A DNA stretch of 64,000 bases, from positions 62,001 through 126,000 of the forward strand of contig NZ_JAHBYG010000004.1 in NCBI RefSeq assembly GCF_019636075.1, read 5' to 3'. Origin of the DNA: Ferrovibrio sp. Its GTDB lineage: Bacteria; Pseudomonadota; Alphaproteobacteria; Ferrovibrionales; Ferrovibrionaceae. The notes below the pieces were generated by a model that was given only the letters and a program-made list of their open reading frames with translations, did not search any database and was not told the DNA's origin. Positions 35,828 through 44,994 of this stretch are shown in pieces (positions within the stretch are counted from its first letter, which is position 1; every line of letters starts with the position of its first letter). Both the position numbers and the translations under genes were made by a program.

Positions 35828-36523
35828 GTGTTGAGTCTGAGCCCGGAAGAAACCACGGCCCTGCTGTTGAGCCTGAAGGTGGCCGGCACCGCCACCTTCG
35901 CCAGCCTGCCTTTCGGGCTGTGGATCGCCTGGCTGCTGGCGCGCAAGGATTTTCCCGGCAAGGCGGTGCTGGATGCCGTGGTGCATCTGCCGCTGATCCT
36001 GCCGCCTGTCGTGACTGGTTATGTGCTGTTGCTGCTGTTCGGCCGCAAGGGCTGGCTGGGCGCGCCGCTGAGCGAATATTTCGGCATCGTGTTTGCCTTC
36101 CGCTGGACCGGCGCGGCTTTGGCCTGCGCGGTGATGGGCTTTCCGCTGCTGGTGCGCGCGCTGCGATTGTCGTTCGAAGCGGTGGATCGCAAGCTGGAAC
36201 AGGCCGCCGGCACTTTGGGTGCGCCGCCCTGGGCGGTGTTTGTCACCGTAACCCTGCCCCTGTTGTTGCCGGGCCTGCTGGCCGGGCTGGTGCTCAGCTT
36301 CGCGCGCGCGGTGGGCGAGTTCGGCGCAACGATCACCTTTGTCTCCAATATTCCCGGCGAGACGCAAACCCTGCCCACCGCGATCTACACCTTCCTGCAA
36401 ATTCCCGATGGCGACGGTCCGGCCCTGCGCCTGGTGCTGATCTGCGTGGCCTTGGCGGTGAGCGCGCTGCTGCTCAGCGAATGGCTGTCGCGTCTGGCCG
36501 CCAAACGCATCGAGGGTGGTTGA
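35828..36523 (+). CDS. modB: Molybdate ABC transporter permease
   Basis: A polytopic permease of about 231 aa with five to six hydrophobic segments. The EAA loop AAGTLGAPPWAVFVTVTLP is the contact to ModC. The N-terminus begins inside non-coding DNA after modA. The GTG at 35828 is chosen as the first in-frame start beyond the modA stop; TTG at 35831 is an alternative. The longer frame into modA is unlikely. The stop TGA is one base before the modC ATG, so expression is coupled. Confidence 0.93.
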   Translation: MLSLSPEETTALLLSLKVAGTATFASLPFGLWIAWLLARKDFPGKAVLDAVVHLPLILPPVVTGYVLLLLFGRKGWLGAPLSEYFGIVFAFRWTGAALACAVMGFPLLVRALRLSFEAVDRKLEQAAGTLGAPPWAVFVTVTLPLLLPGLLAGLVLSFARAVGEFGATITFVSNIPGETQTLPTAIYTFLQIPDGDGPALRLVLICVALAVSALLLSEWLSRLAAKRIEGG

Positions 36524-36524
36524 G

Positions 36525-37604
36525 ATGAGTCTGCAGGTGGATATCCAGCACAGCCAGGGTGCCTTCGATCTCGCCCTGCGGTTTGAATGCGGCGCCGGAA
36601 TCACGGCTTTGTTCGGCCGTTCGGGCGCGGGCAAAACCACGCTGATCGATCTGATCGCCGGCCTGCGCCGGCCGCAGCAGGGCCGTATCGCCGTGGCCGG
36701 CCGCGTGCTGGTGGATACCGCGCAAGGCATCTTCCTGCCGCCGCATAAACGCAGCCTGGGCTATGTGTTTCAGGAAGCGCGGCTGTTTCCCCATCTGGAT
36801 GTGCGCAGCAACCTGCTGTATGGCCGCCGCTTCGCCGATGGCCTGCGGCTGCGCCATGATGGTTTCGACGAAACCGTGGCCATGCTGGGGCTGGAGCCGC
36901 TGCTGGCGCGGCGGCCGGGCAAATTATCCGGCGGCGAAAAGCAACGCGTGGCGATCGGGCGGGCGTTGCTGGCGCGGCCGCGCCTGCTGTTGATGGACGA
37001 ACCCCTGGCCTCGTTGGATGCGGCGCGCAAAGCGGAAATCCTGCCCTATATCGAGCGCCTGCGCGACGCGGCGAAGATTCCCATCGTCTATGTCAGCCAT
37101 GCTTTGCCCGAGGTGATGCGGCTGGCCGATCATCTGGTGCTGCTGGGCGCCGGGCGGGTGCAGGCCGATGGCAAGCCGGCCGAACTGGCGGCGCGGCTGG
37201 ATCTGCCGCTGCTCGGCGGCGGCGAGGATGCCGGCGCGCTGCTGGAAGGCAGCTTGGTTGATCATCTGCCCGCCCATGGCCTCAGCCGCGTGCGCAGTCA
37301 GGCCGGGGATCTGCTGCTGCCGAAAATCGATCTGCCGGCGGGCAGCATGTTGAAGCTGCGCATTCCCGCCCGCGATGTAACACTGTTTCTGCAACCGCCC
37401 GAGGGCAGTTCGGCGCTCAATCTGTTGCGCGGCCGGGTGGTGGAAATGCTGCCCCATGGCGATACCGCGATGGATGTGCGGCTGGATTGCAACGGCGTGG
37501 CCTTGCTGGCCCGCATCACGCGGTATTCCGCCGAACGCATGCAACTGGCGCCGGGCGCGGAGGTCTGCGCCGCCATCAAGAGCGTGGCGATGGACCGGGG
37601 TTGA
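36525..37604 (+). CDS. modC: Molybdate ABC transporter ATP-binding protein
   Basis: The 359-aa ATPase: Walker A GRSGAGKT at residues 31-38, signature LSGGEKQR, Walker B LLLMDEPLASLD, and a switch His in SHALPEV. The C-terminal region (about residues 290-355, NLLRGRVVEMLPHGD) is the molybdate-binding TOBE/Mop domain. The ATG at 36525 follows the modB stop by one base. The operon ends here, and a palindromic operator for the next TA pair starts 13 bp beyond. Confidence 0.95.
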   Translation: MSLQVDIQHSQGAFDLALRFECGAGITALFGRSGAGKTTLIDLIAGLRRPQQGRIAVAGRVLVDTAQGIFLPPHKRSLGYVFQEARLFPHLDVRSNLLYGRRFADGLRLRHDGFDETVAMLGLEPLLARRPGKLSGGEKQRVAIGRALLARPRLLLMDEPLASLDAARKAEILPYIERLRDAAKIPIVYVSHALPEVMRLADHLVLLGAGRVQADGKPAELAARLDLPLLGGGEDAGALLEGSLVDHLPAHGLSRVRSQAGDLLLPKIDLPAGSMLKLRIPARDVTLFLQPPEGSSALNLLRGRVVEMLPHGDTAMDVRLDCNGVALLARITRYSAERMQLAPGAEVCAAIKSVAMDRG

Positions 37605-37616
37605 TTCTGACTAGAA

Positions 37617-37652
37617 TTATGACCATAATTATGGTCATAAATAGGGTCATAA
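37617..37652 (+). promoter_or_regulatory. Palindromic operator of the Phd/VapC TA pair
   Basis: A perfect 24-bp palindrome spans 37617-37640 with arms TTATGACCATAA and TTATGGTCATAA. A third half-site GGTCATAA follows at 37645-37652. It sits between modC and the antitoxin and probably binds the Phd-type antitoxin. Confidence 0.8.
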
Positions 37653-37668
37653 TTTCCCGGAGGCGCCC

Positions 37669-37941
37669 ATGGCAAATTACGGCGTGGCCGAAGCCAAGGC
37701 CAAGTTCAGCGAATTGATCGATCGCGCCCAACAAGGCGAGACAATCGTGATCCTGCGCCATGGCAAGCCGGTCATCCGCTTTACCCCGGAGCCGGCGGCA
37801 GAAGAGCAGCAGAACACCGCCCCCAAGGTGCCCGGCAAGGTAGATGTGGCGGCTTTGCGCAAGGGATTGGTGAAGCAGCGCAAAGGGGCGCTAAGCGCCG
37901 TTGAAGCCGTGCGCCGCATGCGCAATGAACAGCGGTTCTGA
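37669..37941 (+). CDS. Phd/YefM-family antitoxin
   Basis: A 90-aa antitoxin: the N-terminal MANYGVAEAKAKFSELIDRA is the Phd/YefM DNA-binding region, then GETIVILRHGKPVIRF. The charged C-terminal tail with Lys/Arg-rich VRRMRNEQRF would wrap the PIN toxin. CGGAGG precedes the ATG with good spacing. It is first in a two-gene operon with vapC 8 bp downstream, and has a palindromic operator. Confidence 0.92.
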   Translation: MANYGVAEAKAKFSELIDRAQQGETIVILRHGKPVIRFTPEPAAEEQQNTAPKVPGKVDVAALRKGLVKQRKGALSAVEAVRRMRNEQRF

Positions 37942-37949
37942 TCGACCGG

Positions 37950-38378
37950 ATGCAGCGGCCCATCTATCTCGACACCAATATCGTGCTGTCACTGTTTCTG
38001 GCCGAAGCGCAATCCGAAGAATCCATCACCTGGCTGGAACAGCAGGATACCGGCGCGCTTTGGATCAGCGGCTGGGTGCAGATGGAATATCTGGATGTGC
38101 TTGGCCGTAAAATCCGCCGCGGCGATATCACCCGCCGCGATGCCGTGACTGCAAGGGAAAGTTTTCTGCTGTGGCAAAATCAGATTGCCGGCTTGGTGAG
38201 AATCCAGAGCGATGTGTTTCCGATTGCCAGCGCCATGCTTGAAACCTTTGATGGCGGCCTGACCGCGCCCGACGCCCTGCATCTGGCGATTTGCGCCCGC
38301 CATGATCTGGCGCTGAAAACCTATGACCGGGATTTGGCGAAAATCGCCCGCAAATACGGCATCGCCAGCAGCCGCTAG
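37950..38378 (+). CDS. vapC: PIN-domain toxin (VapC family)
   Basis: The 142-aa ribonuclease toxin. Asp8 (YLDTNIV) starts the acidic quartet, followed by Glu near residue 47 and the C-terminal APDALHLAIC and YDRDL aspartates. PIN toxins cut tRNA or rRNA when freed from antitoxin. It follows the Phd-type antitoxin; vapB-type partners are more usual, but Phd-PIN pairs are known. Confidence 0.93.
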   Translation: MQRPIYLDTNIVLSLFLAEAQSEESITWLEQQDTGALWISGWVQMEYLDVLGRKIRRGDITRRDAVTARESFLLWQNQIAGLVRIQSDVFPIASAMLETFDGGLTAPDALHLAICARHDLALKTYDRDLAKIARKYGIASSR

Positions 38379-38462
38379 AACACTTCCCGGCGCGACGGCG
38401 GGCCTTTAAAATGCCGCGAGAGTGCGTATGGGGTTTTCCATGATTTCGCTTGCGGCTCCGCC

Positions 38463-41306
38463 ATGAACATGCAGGCACCTGTGGTGGCCTCGGCAGGGCG
38501 CGTGCTGTGCGTGCTGGGCCCCACCAATACCGGCAAGACCCATCTGGCCGTAGAGCGCCTGCTGGCGCATCGCAGCGGCATCATCGGCCTGCCATTGCGG
38601 CTGCTGGCGCGTGAGATTTATGACCGCGCGGTGGCGCTGAAAGGCCCGGACCGCGTGGCCCTGGTGACGGGCGAAGAGAAGATCGTGCCGCCGCGCGCCA
38701 TGTGGTTCGTCTGCACGGTGGAGGCGATGCCGCTGGATCGCTCCTACGATTTCCTCTGCGTGGATGAAATCCAGCTTTGCGGCGACCCCGAACGCGGCCA
38801 TGTGTTCACCGAACGCCTGCTGCATGCGCGCGGGCGCGAGGAAACCATGTTCCTCGGCGCCGATACCATGCGGGCCTTGATCCGCCGCCTGGTGCCGGCG
38901 GCGGAATTCATCGCAAGGCCGCGCTTGTCGGCATTGGAATATGCCGGGCCGAAAAAATTGTCGCGGCTGCCCAAGCGTTCCGCCGTGGTGGCATTCTCGG
39001 CGGGCGATGTGTATGCGATTGCCGAATTGCTGCGGCGCCAGCGCGGCGGCGCGGCCGTTGTGCTGGGTGCGCTCAGCCCGCGCGCCCGCAATGCCCAGGT
39101 GGCGCTGTTTCAGAACCGCGATGTGGAAGTGATGGTGGCGACAGATGCCATCGGCATGGGCCTCAATCTCGATATCGAGCATATGGCCTTCGCCGAGACC
39201 AGCAAGTTCGACGGCCATGCCATCCGCAATCTCACGCCGGGCGAGATGGGGCAGATTGCCGGCCGCGCCGGGCGCCATATGCGCAACGGCACATTCGGCG
39301 TCACCAACAATCCCCATGACGGCGCCATGGCGGAGATTCCGCCGGAGTTGATCCAGCGGATCGAGGAACACCGTTTCGATCCGGTGCCGGCCGCGCGCTG
39401 GCGCAATTACGATCTGGATTACCGCAGCCCGGAACGATTGCTGCGCAGCCTGGAGGCGCCGCCGCCGCGCGAGGGCCTGATCCGCGCCCGCGATGCCGAG
39501 GATTACCTGGCGCTGAAACTGCTGCTGCAGGACGAGGAAATCCGTAACCGCGCCAGCAACAGGGATCGCATCGACCTGCTCTGGCAGGTCTGCGCCATCC
39601 CGGATTTCCGCAAAAGCCTGTTCGATGGCCATGTGCGCCTGCTGGCTCGGATTTATGGCCATCTCTGCGACGATGGCGGGAAATTGCCGCGCGACTGGGT
39701 TGCCGGCCAACTGGCCCGGATCGACCGCGTGGACGGCGATATCGATACGCTTTCGGCGCGACTAGCGCATATTCGTACTTGGACATACATTTCACACCGC
39801 GCTGGCTGGCTTGACGACGCCGCTCATTGGCAGGAAAACACCAGGGCGATGGAAGACAGGCTGTCGGACGCTCTGCACGAGCGGCTGACACAAAAGTTCG
39901 TGGACCGGCGGGCGGCATTCTTCGCCCGGCATCTCCACGATCCCGGCAGCCTGACAGTACGCTTGGCGGAGGACGACACGCTCATGGTTGAAGGCGAAAG
40001 CATCGGCCGTATCGAAGGATTGCGGTTCCGGCAGGCCGGGCATGAAACCGGCGAGGAGGAGCGTGCGCTGCGCGCCGCCGCCAATCATGCGCTCGGCCCG
40101 GCCCTGGAAGAACGCGCGCGCGAGATTTTGAAGCTGCCGGATGATCGCTTCGGCCTGTCGCCGGAAGGCGGCATCCTGCTGAAGGAAATTCCGGTGCATG
40201 CCCATGGCGCCGTGCTGGCGCTGCTGGTGAAGGGCCCCAGTGCGCTGGAGCCGCGTTTGCGCCTGCTGGCCGACGATGCGTTGGACGCCGAATTGCGCAA
40301 GGCGGTGGAAGAGCGGCTGCAGGGTTGGCTGGATGCCCATCTGCGCCAGCATCTGACCGATTTGTATCGCCTGCGCGATGCCGATCTGAAGGGGGCTGCG
40401 CGCGGTCTGGCCTTCCAGCTCGCCATGGAATTCGGCGCGCTGACCCGCGAAGCGGTGAACGATCTGCTGCGCAGCCTGGATCAGGCCGCCCGGCATCCGC
40501 TGCGCAAGCTGGGCGTGGTGTTCGGCGAGATGCATATCTATCTGCCCAAGCTGCTCAAGCCCAAGCCGACGCAATTGAAGACCCTGCTGTTTTCGGTGGC
40601 GCGCGAAAAAACCCCGCTGGCGCCGCCGCCGCCGGGCCTCACCTCGCTGGATATCCTCGAGCCGCGCCCCGATGCCTGGTGGCTGGCCGCCGGTTTCCTG
40701 CGGGTGGAAAACCGCGCCTACCGCCTGGACATCGTGCAGCGCGTTGCCGAAGGCTGCCGCAAGGCCGAACAGGATGCCAAGCATCCGCCGCGCCCGCTGG
40801 TGATCGCCTCGGTGCAGCCGATCAAACCGGCGGAAGCCGCGCCGGCTGAGATCACTGCCGAAACCGCGCCTGACGAAGCAGCCCCGGACGTTGTTCCGGA
40901 AGCAACCCCGGAGGCGCCGATCCTGGAAGCGGCCCCTGAAGCGATTGCCGATGCGGCTGCTGCCGATGTTGCTGAAGCCGCGCCCGAAGCGGTTGCCGAT
41001 GCAGCGCCTGCCGCCGCGCCGGAAAAGCGCGCCACGCCGCGCCCCGATGGCTCTTTCCCGCCGGCGGTTGAATGGATGAATCTCGCCGGCTGCGGTGCCG
41101 AGCAATTGCGCTTGCTGCTGATCAAGTTGGGCTATCGCCCGGTGAAGCGTGCACCGGCGCCTGGCGAGCCGGAGATCGACATGTTCGTGCGCTCGGGCAA
41201 GGCGATCCAGGCCAAGCGCCAGCGCGAACAGGAACGCCGCCAACGCGACGAGGCGATCATCAAGGACAGCCCGTTTGCCGCGCTCGCCAAGCTGAAAATC
41301 CGTTAG
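38463..41306 (+). CDS. SUV3-like ATP-dependent RNA helicase
   Basis: The 947-aa superfamily 2 helicase has Walker A GPTNTGKT (residues 19-26), a DEIQ box in CVDEIQL, and motif VI QIAGRAGR. This arrangement is that of mitochondrial SUV3 and its alphaproteobacterial relatives. A long helical region follows (about 480-780). Residues 785-860 are a low-complexity Ala/Pro/Glu tract (variations on EAAPEA), then a conserved domain near the C-terminus (EQLRLLLIKLGYRPV). It starts 84 bp after vapC. Probable role in RNA degradation or ribosome assembly. Confidence 0.9.
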   Translation: MNMQAPVVASAGRVLCVLGPTNTGKTHLAVERLLAHRSGIIGLPLRLLAREIYDRAVALKGPDRVALVTGEEKIVPPRAMWFVCTVEAMPLDRSYDFLCVDEIQLCGDPERGHVFTERLLHARGREETMFLGADTMRALIRRLVPAAEFIARPRLSALEYAGPKKLSRLPKRSAVVAFSAGDVYAIAELLRRQRGGAAVVLGALSPRARNAQVALFQNRDVEVMVATDAIGMGLNLDIEHMAFAETSKFDGHAIRNLTPGEMGQIAGRAGRHMRNGTFGVTNNPHDGAMAEIPPELIQRIEEHRFDPVPAARWRNYDLDYRSPERLLRSLEAPPPREGLIRARDAEDYLALKLLLQDEEIRNRASNRDRIDLLWQVCAIPDFRKSLFDGHVRLLARIYGHLCDDGGKLPRDWVAGQLARIDRVDGDIDTLSARLAHIRTWTYISHRAGWLDDAAHWQENTRAMEDRLSDALHERLTQKFVDRRAAFFARHLHDPGSLTVRLAEDDTLMVEGESIGRIEGLRFRQAGHETGEEERALRAAANHALGPALEERAREILKLPDDRFGLSPEGGILLKEIPVHAHGAVLALLVKGPSALEPRLRLLADDALDAELRKAVEERLQGWLDAHLRQHLTDLYRLRDADLKGAARGLAFQLAMEFGALTREAVNDLLRSLDQAARHPLRKLGVVFGEMHIYLPKLLKPKPTQLKTLLFSVAREKTPLAPPPPGLTSLDILEPRPDAWWLAAGFLRVENRAYRLDIVQRVAEGCRKAEQDAKHPPRPLVIASVQPIKPAEAAPAEITAETAPDEAAPDVVPEATPEAPILEAAPEAIADAAAADVAEAAPEAVADAAPAAAPEKRATPRPDGSFPPAVEWMNLAGCGAEQLRLLLIKLGYRPVKRAPAPGEPEIDMFVRSGKAIQAKRQREQERRQRDEAIIKDSPFAALAKLKIR

Positions 41307-41315
41307 CGGCCTTCA

Positions 41316-41525
41316 CCGTCATGCCCGGACGTGTTCCGGGCATCCATCGTTGGGTCGCCGCGCTGTGTTAGGCATGGACCCAATCTCCCACAGCGTCACC
41401 CCCGGATTTATTCCGGGGGTCCATCTTTCAGCTTACGGGCCGTGTCGGGCATGGACCCTCGCAACAAGTGCGAGGGTGACGAAAACAAGAGAGATCGTCA
41501 CGCCCGGACTAAACCCGGACTAAAT
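41316..41525. repeat. Palindromic intergenic repeat cluster R4
   Basis: Consists of an A unit (about 41317-41350), a C unit (CCCCCGGA-TTTAT-TCCGGGGG near 41400-41420), a B unit (ACCCTCGCA-ACAAG-TGCGAGGGT, about 41453-41478), and a decayed half unit (GCCCGGACTAAACCCGGAC, 41502-41520). It lies between the helicase and the GIY-YIG gene. Confidence 0.85.
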
Positions 41526-41616
41526 ATGCGCGCGACGGTTTTGGTGTTGCGCGGACTGAAATGGCCATGCCACAGTTCTTTGCCTCGGACGAACTTACCC
41601 AGCATCAAGAGGGCGC

Positions 41617-41904
41617 ATGGCCGGTGGTTGGGTATACATCATGACCAACCAGTGTAACGGCACCCTTTATATTGGGGTTACTGCCGATTTAGCGCGGCGC
41701 GTCACCGAGCATCGCGATGGCACGGTGCAGGGCTTTACGCATCGCTATGGCTTGAAGCGGCTGGTTTATGCGGAACCCTTCGAGGATATCCGGTTAGCCA
41801 TTCAGCGCGAAAAGACCATGAAGCGTTGGCCCCGGGCCTGGAAGATTCGCACCATTGAGACGCGCAATCCCGATTGGGAAGATTTGTATAGCCAGCTTAT
41901 CTGA
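41617..41904 (+). CDS. Single-domain GIY-YIG nuclease
   Basis: The 95-aa protein is a complete GIY-YIG domain: WVYIMTN is the first motif strand, then GTLYIGVTADLARRV with the catalytic Arg, and the later EHR and Glu residues (QREKTMKRWPRAWK). The length is that of the lone-domain URI family. Palindromic repeat clusters R4 and R5 lie on both sides within 100 bp. I infer a possible link between the nuclease and repeat spread, but no target is known. Nothing suggests it is part of an intron or transposon. Confidence 0.88.
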   Translation: MAGGWVYIMTNQCNGTLYIGVTADLARRVTEHRDGTVQGFTHRYGLKRLVYAEPFEDIRLAIQREKTMKRWPRAWKIRTIETRNPDWEDLYSQLI

Positions 41905-41928
41905 AGCCACCCGCCTGCGTTGGCTGAG

Positions 41929-42085
41929 GCATGGACCCTCGCAACAAGTGCGAGGGTGACGCTGGGTGGAGATCACAGCCTCACCCGTCATGCCCGGATT
42001 TATTCCGGGCATCCATCGGTGGGCAACGATGCGGCTTCAGGCATGGACCCTCGGCCAAGAGCGCTGCCTGGGCCCGAGGGTGACG
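41929..42085. repeat. Palindromic intergenic repeat cluster R5
   Basis: A B unit (ACCCTCGCA/TGCGAGGGT at about 41935-41960) is linked to an A unit (about 41987-42020) and a long B unit with CCGAGGG arms (about 42046-42082). The B-linker-A order is that of cluster R3. It lies between the GIY-YIG gene and the secA 3' end. Confidence 0.85.
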
Positions 42086-42122
42086 GATTAAACAAGCCCT
42101 AGGATGGCGGATTAAAGCCGCG

Positions 42123-44837
42123 TTATTTGCCGTGGCAGTATTTGTATTTCTTGCCGGAGCCGCAGGGGCAGAGGCCGTTGCGCGGGCTGTGTTTCCAGGT
42201 CGATTCATCGGCCGGGTCGACGCGGTGCGAGCTGACCGGGCGGGCTGCCAGGGTGCCGTCCTGCGGCAGGGTCTGGCCGCTGCTATCCTCGAATGGGCCG
42301 CCGCGGCTTTCCTGCGTCAAAGGCTGCGACGGTTCGGCGAATAGGCCCTGCGGCGGCTGTTCGGGGCGGATTTCCACCCGGGCCAGCATGGCGGTGACAT
42401 TCTCGCGCGTGCGCACCAGCATCTGCTCGAACAGCGCAAAAGCCTCGCGCTTGTATTCGTTGAGCGGATCCTTCTGCGCATAGGCACGCAAGCCGATGGC
42501 CTGGCGCAGGAAATCCAGGTGATGCAGATGTTCCTTCCAGCTCTGGTCGAGCACCTGCAGCAGCAGGCTGCGCTCCACCATGCGCATCAGCTCGGGGCCG
42601 AAATTGGCGGCCTTTTCGGCAAAGCGGCGATCCACGATATCGTGCAGCCGTTCGCGGATCGCCTGGTCGGCGATGCCTTCTTCCTTGGCCCAATCCACGA
42701 TCGGCAGATCCAGCGCGAAGAGGCGGCGCACTTCTTCCTGCAGGCCCTCGGCATCCCACTGCTCGGCATAGGCCTTCTCGGGGATATGCTTGTCCACCAG
42801 ATTGTCCACGATCTCGCGGCGCATGTCGGTGATGGTGTCGGCCACGTTGTCGGTGCCTATCAATTCGATACGCTGCTCGTAGACCACCTTGCGCTGGTCG
42901 TTCATCACATCGTCGAATTTCAGCAGGTTCTTGCGGATTTCGTAATTCCGCGCTTCCACCTTCTGCTGGGCCTTTTCCAGCGCCTTGTTGATCCAGGGAT
43001 GCACGATGGCCTCGCCATCCTTCAGCCCCAGCTTGCGCAGCATGCCATCCATGCGTTCGGAGCCGAAGATGCGCAGCAGGTCGTCTTCCAGCGAGAGGAA
43101 GAATTTCGAGCCGCCGGGATCGCCCTGGCGACCGGAGCGGCCGCGCAGCTGGTTGTCGATGCGGCGGCTTTCATGGCGTTCGGTGCCCACGACGTAAAGA
43201 CCGCCGGCGGCCAGAACCTTTTCCTTTTCAGCCGCTACTTCGGCGCGGATGGCGGCTTCCTTGGCGATGAAGGCATCGCCCTGCAGACCCTCGCATTCCG
43301 CCTTGATGCGCATCTCGGCATTGCCGCCGAGCTGAATATCGGTGCCGCGACCGGCCATGTTGGTGGCGATGGTCACCGCGCCCAAACGGCCGGCCTGGGC
43401 CACGATGCCGGCTTCCTGCTCGTGGAACCGCGCATTCAGCACGGCATGCTGCACATTCTTGCGCTTGAGCAGGGCCGACAGCAATTCGGATTTTTCGATG
43501 GAGACCGTGCCCACCAGCACCGGCTGGCCCTTGGCGCGGCATTGCGCGATCAGTTCGGCAATCGCCTCGAATTTTTCGGCGCCGGTGCGATAAACCTCGT
43601 CGTCTTCGTCCTTGCGCTGCACCGGCACGTTGGTGGGAATCTCCACCACGTCCAGCTTGTAGATATCGCCGAACTCGGTGGCCTCGGTGGAGGCCGTGCC
43701 GGTCATGCCGGCCAGTTTGGGATACATGCGGAAATAATTCTGGAAGGTGATCGAGGCCAGGGTCTGGTTCTCGGTCTGCACGCTGACGCCTTCCTTGGCC
43801 TCCAGCGCCTGATGCAAGCCATCGGAATAGCGCCGGCCTTCCATCATGCGGCCGGTGAATTCGTCGATGATCACCACCTTGTCGTCCTTCACGATGTAAT
43901 CCACATCGCGGGAGAACAGCTTGTGTGCGCGCAAAGCCTGGTTGGCGTGGTGCACCACGGCGATATTGTCGATGTCGTAAAGCTCGGTGTCTTCCTTCAG
44001 CAGGCCGGCTTCGCGCAGCAAATCCTCGATATGGCTGGTGCCGGTTTCGGTGAAGCTGACGGCGCGCTGCTTTTCGTCCTTCTCGTAATCCTCCGGCGCC
44101 AGATGCGGAATCAGCACATTCACCTTCACATAAAGGTCGGTGGTGTCTTCCGAGGGGCCGGAGATGATCAGCGGGGTGCGCGCCTCGTCGATCAGGATCG
44201 AGTCCACTTCGTCCACGATGGCATAGGCAAACGACCGCTGCACCATGGAGTCGCGCTGGAACTTCATGTTGTCGCGCAGGTAATCGAAGCCGTATTCGTT
44301 GTTGGTGCCGTAGGTGATGTCGCAGGCATAGGCGGCGCGGCGCTCTTCGTCGTCGATGCCGTGGGTGATGATGCCGGTGGTCAGGCCCAGAAAGCCGTAA
44401 ACCCGGCCCATCCATTCGGCGTCGCGGCGGGCCAGATAATCGTTCACCGTCACCACATGCACGCCCTTGCCGGGCAGCGCGTTCAGGTAGGTGGCGAGCG
44501 TGGCCACCAGGGTCTTGCCCTCGCCGGTCTTCATTTCGGCGATCTTGCCCGAATGCAGCACCATGCCGCCGATCAGCTGCACATCGTAATGGCGCTGGCC
44601 CAGCACGCGCTTGGCGGCTTCGCGCACCACCGCGAAGGCTTCCGGCAACAGGTCGTCCAGATCGGCGCCCTTAGCCAGTCTATCCCGGAATTCCGCCGTT
44701 TTAGCCGCCAAAGCGGCATCGTCCAGCTTGGCGATATCCGGTTCCAAGGCATTGATGGCCTGGACTTTTTTGGAAAAGGCCCGGACCGAGCGGTCGTTTG
44801 CCGAACCAAACAGCTTCTTGGCGAGCGCGCCGAACAT
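42123..44837 (-). CDS. secA: Preprotein translocase ATPase SecA
   Basis: The 904-aa motor of the Sec pathway. Walker A MKTGEGKT is at residues 102-109; [19 protein letters not shown] is the DEAD-box region. The preprotein crosslinking, helical scaffold and C-terminal linker domains follow. The C-terminal zinc site is [14 protein letters not shown], needed for SecB and lipid contact. The start at 44837 ([11 protein letters not shown]) is the standard one; the frame open to 44918 is not needed. It is transcribed alone. Repeat cluster R5 lies at its 3' end. Confidence 0.98.
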   Translation of the reverse strand: MFGALAKKLFGSANDRSVRAFSKKVQAINALEPDIAKLDDAALAAKTAEFRDRLAKGADLDDLLPEAFAVVREAAKRVLGQRHYDVQLIGGMVLHSGKIAEMKTGEGKTLVATLATYLNALPGKGVHVVTVNDYLARRDAEWMGRVYGFLGLTTGIITHGIDDEERRAAYACDITYGTNNEYGFDYLRDNMKFQRDSMVQRSFAYAIVDEVDSILIDEARTPLIISGPSEDTTDLYVKVNVLIPHLAPEDYEKDEKQRAVSFTETGTSHIEDLLREAGLLKEDTELYDIDNIAVVHHANQALRAHKLFSRDVDYIVKDDKVVIIDEFTGRMMEGRRYSDGLHQALEAKEGVSVQTENQTLASITFQNYFRMYPKLAGMTGTASTEATEFGDIYKLDVVEIPTNVPVQRKDEDDEVYRTGAEKFEAIAELIAQCRAKGQPVLVGTVSIEKSELLSALLKRKNVQHAVLNARFHEQEAGIVAQAGRLGAVTIATNMAGRGTDIQLGGNAEMRIKAECEGLQGDAFIAKEAAIRAEVAAEKEKVLAAGGLYVVGTERHESRRIDNQLRGRSGRQGDPGGSKFFLSLEDDLLRIFGSERMDGMLRKLGLKDGEAIVHPWINKALEKAQQKVEARNYEIRKNLLKFDDVMNDQRKVVYEQRIELIGTDNVADTITDMRREIVDNLVDKHIPEKAYAEQWDAEGLQEEVRRLFALDLPIVDWAKEEGIADQAIRERLHDIVDRRFAEKAANFGPELMRMVERSLLLQVLDQSWKEHLHHLDFLRQAIGLRAYAQKDPLNEYKREAFALFEQMLVRTRENVTAMLARVEIRPEQPPQGLFAEPSQPLTQESRGGPFEDSSGQTLPQDGTLAARPVSSHRVDPADESTWKHSPRNGLCPCGSGKKYKYCHGK

Positions 44838-44914
44838 GCCATACCTCTGATTGTCGGCAGGAAAATCGGGCGCAGAAAGGCCCGGGTGACAGATAAGGGG
44901 CGCATGGCCCCCTG

Positions 44915-44956
44915 TCAACGTATCGGGGTCAACGTATCGGGGTCAACGTATCGGGG
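44915..44956 (+). repeat. Three tandem copies of a 14-bp repeat
   Basis: TCAACGTATCGGGG occurs three times head to tail (44915-44928, 44929-44942, 44943-44956) in the divergent promoter region between secA and dapE. The copies are identical. It could be a regulator array or slipped-strand expansion. Confidence 0.9.
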
Positions 44957-44994
44957 TGCAACCGCCATTGACCATTATATGATCAAGAGGTTAC

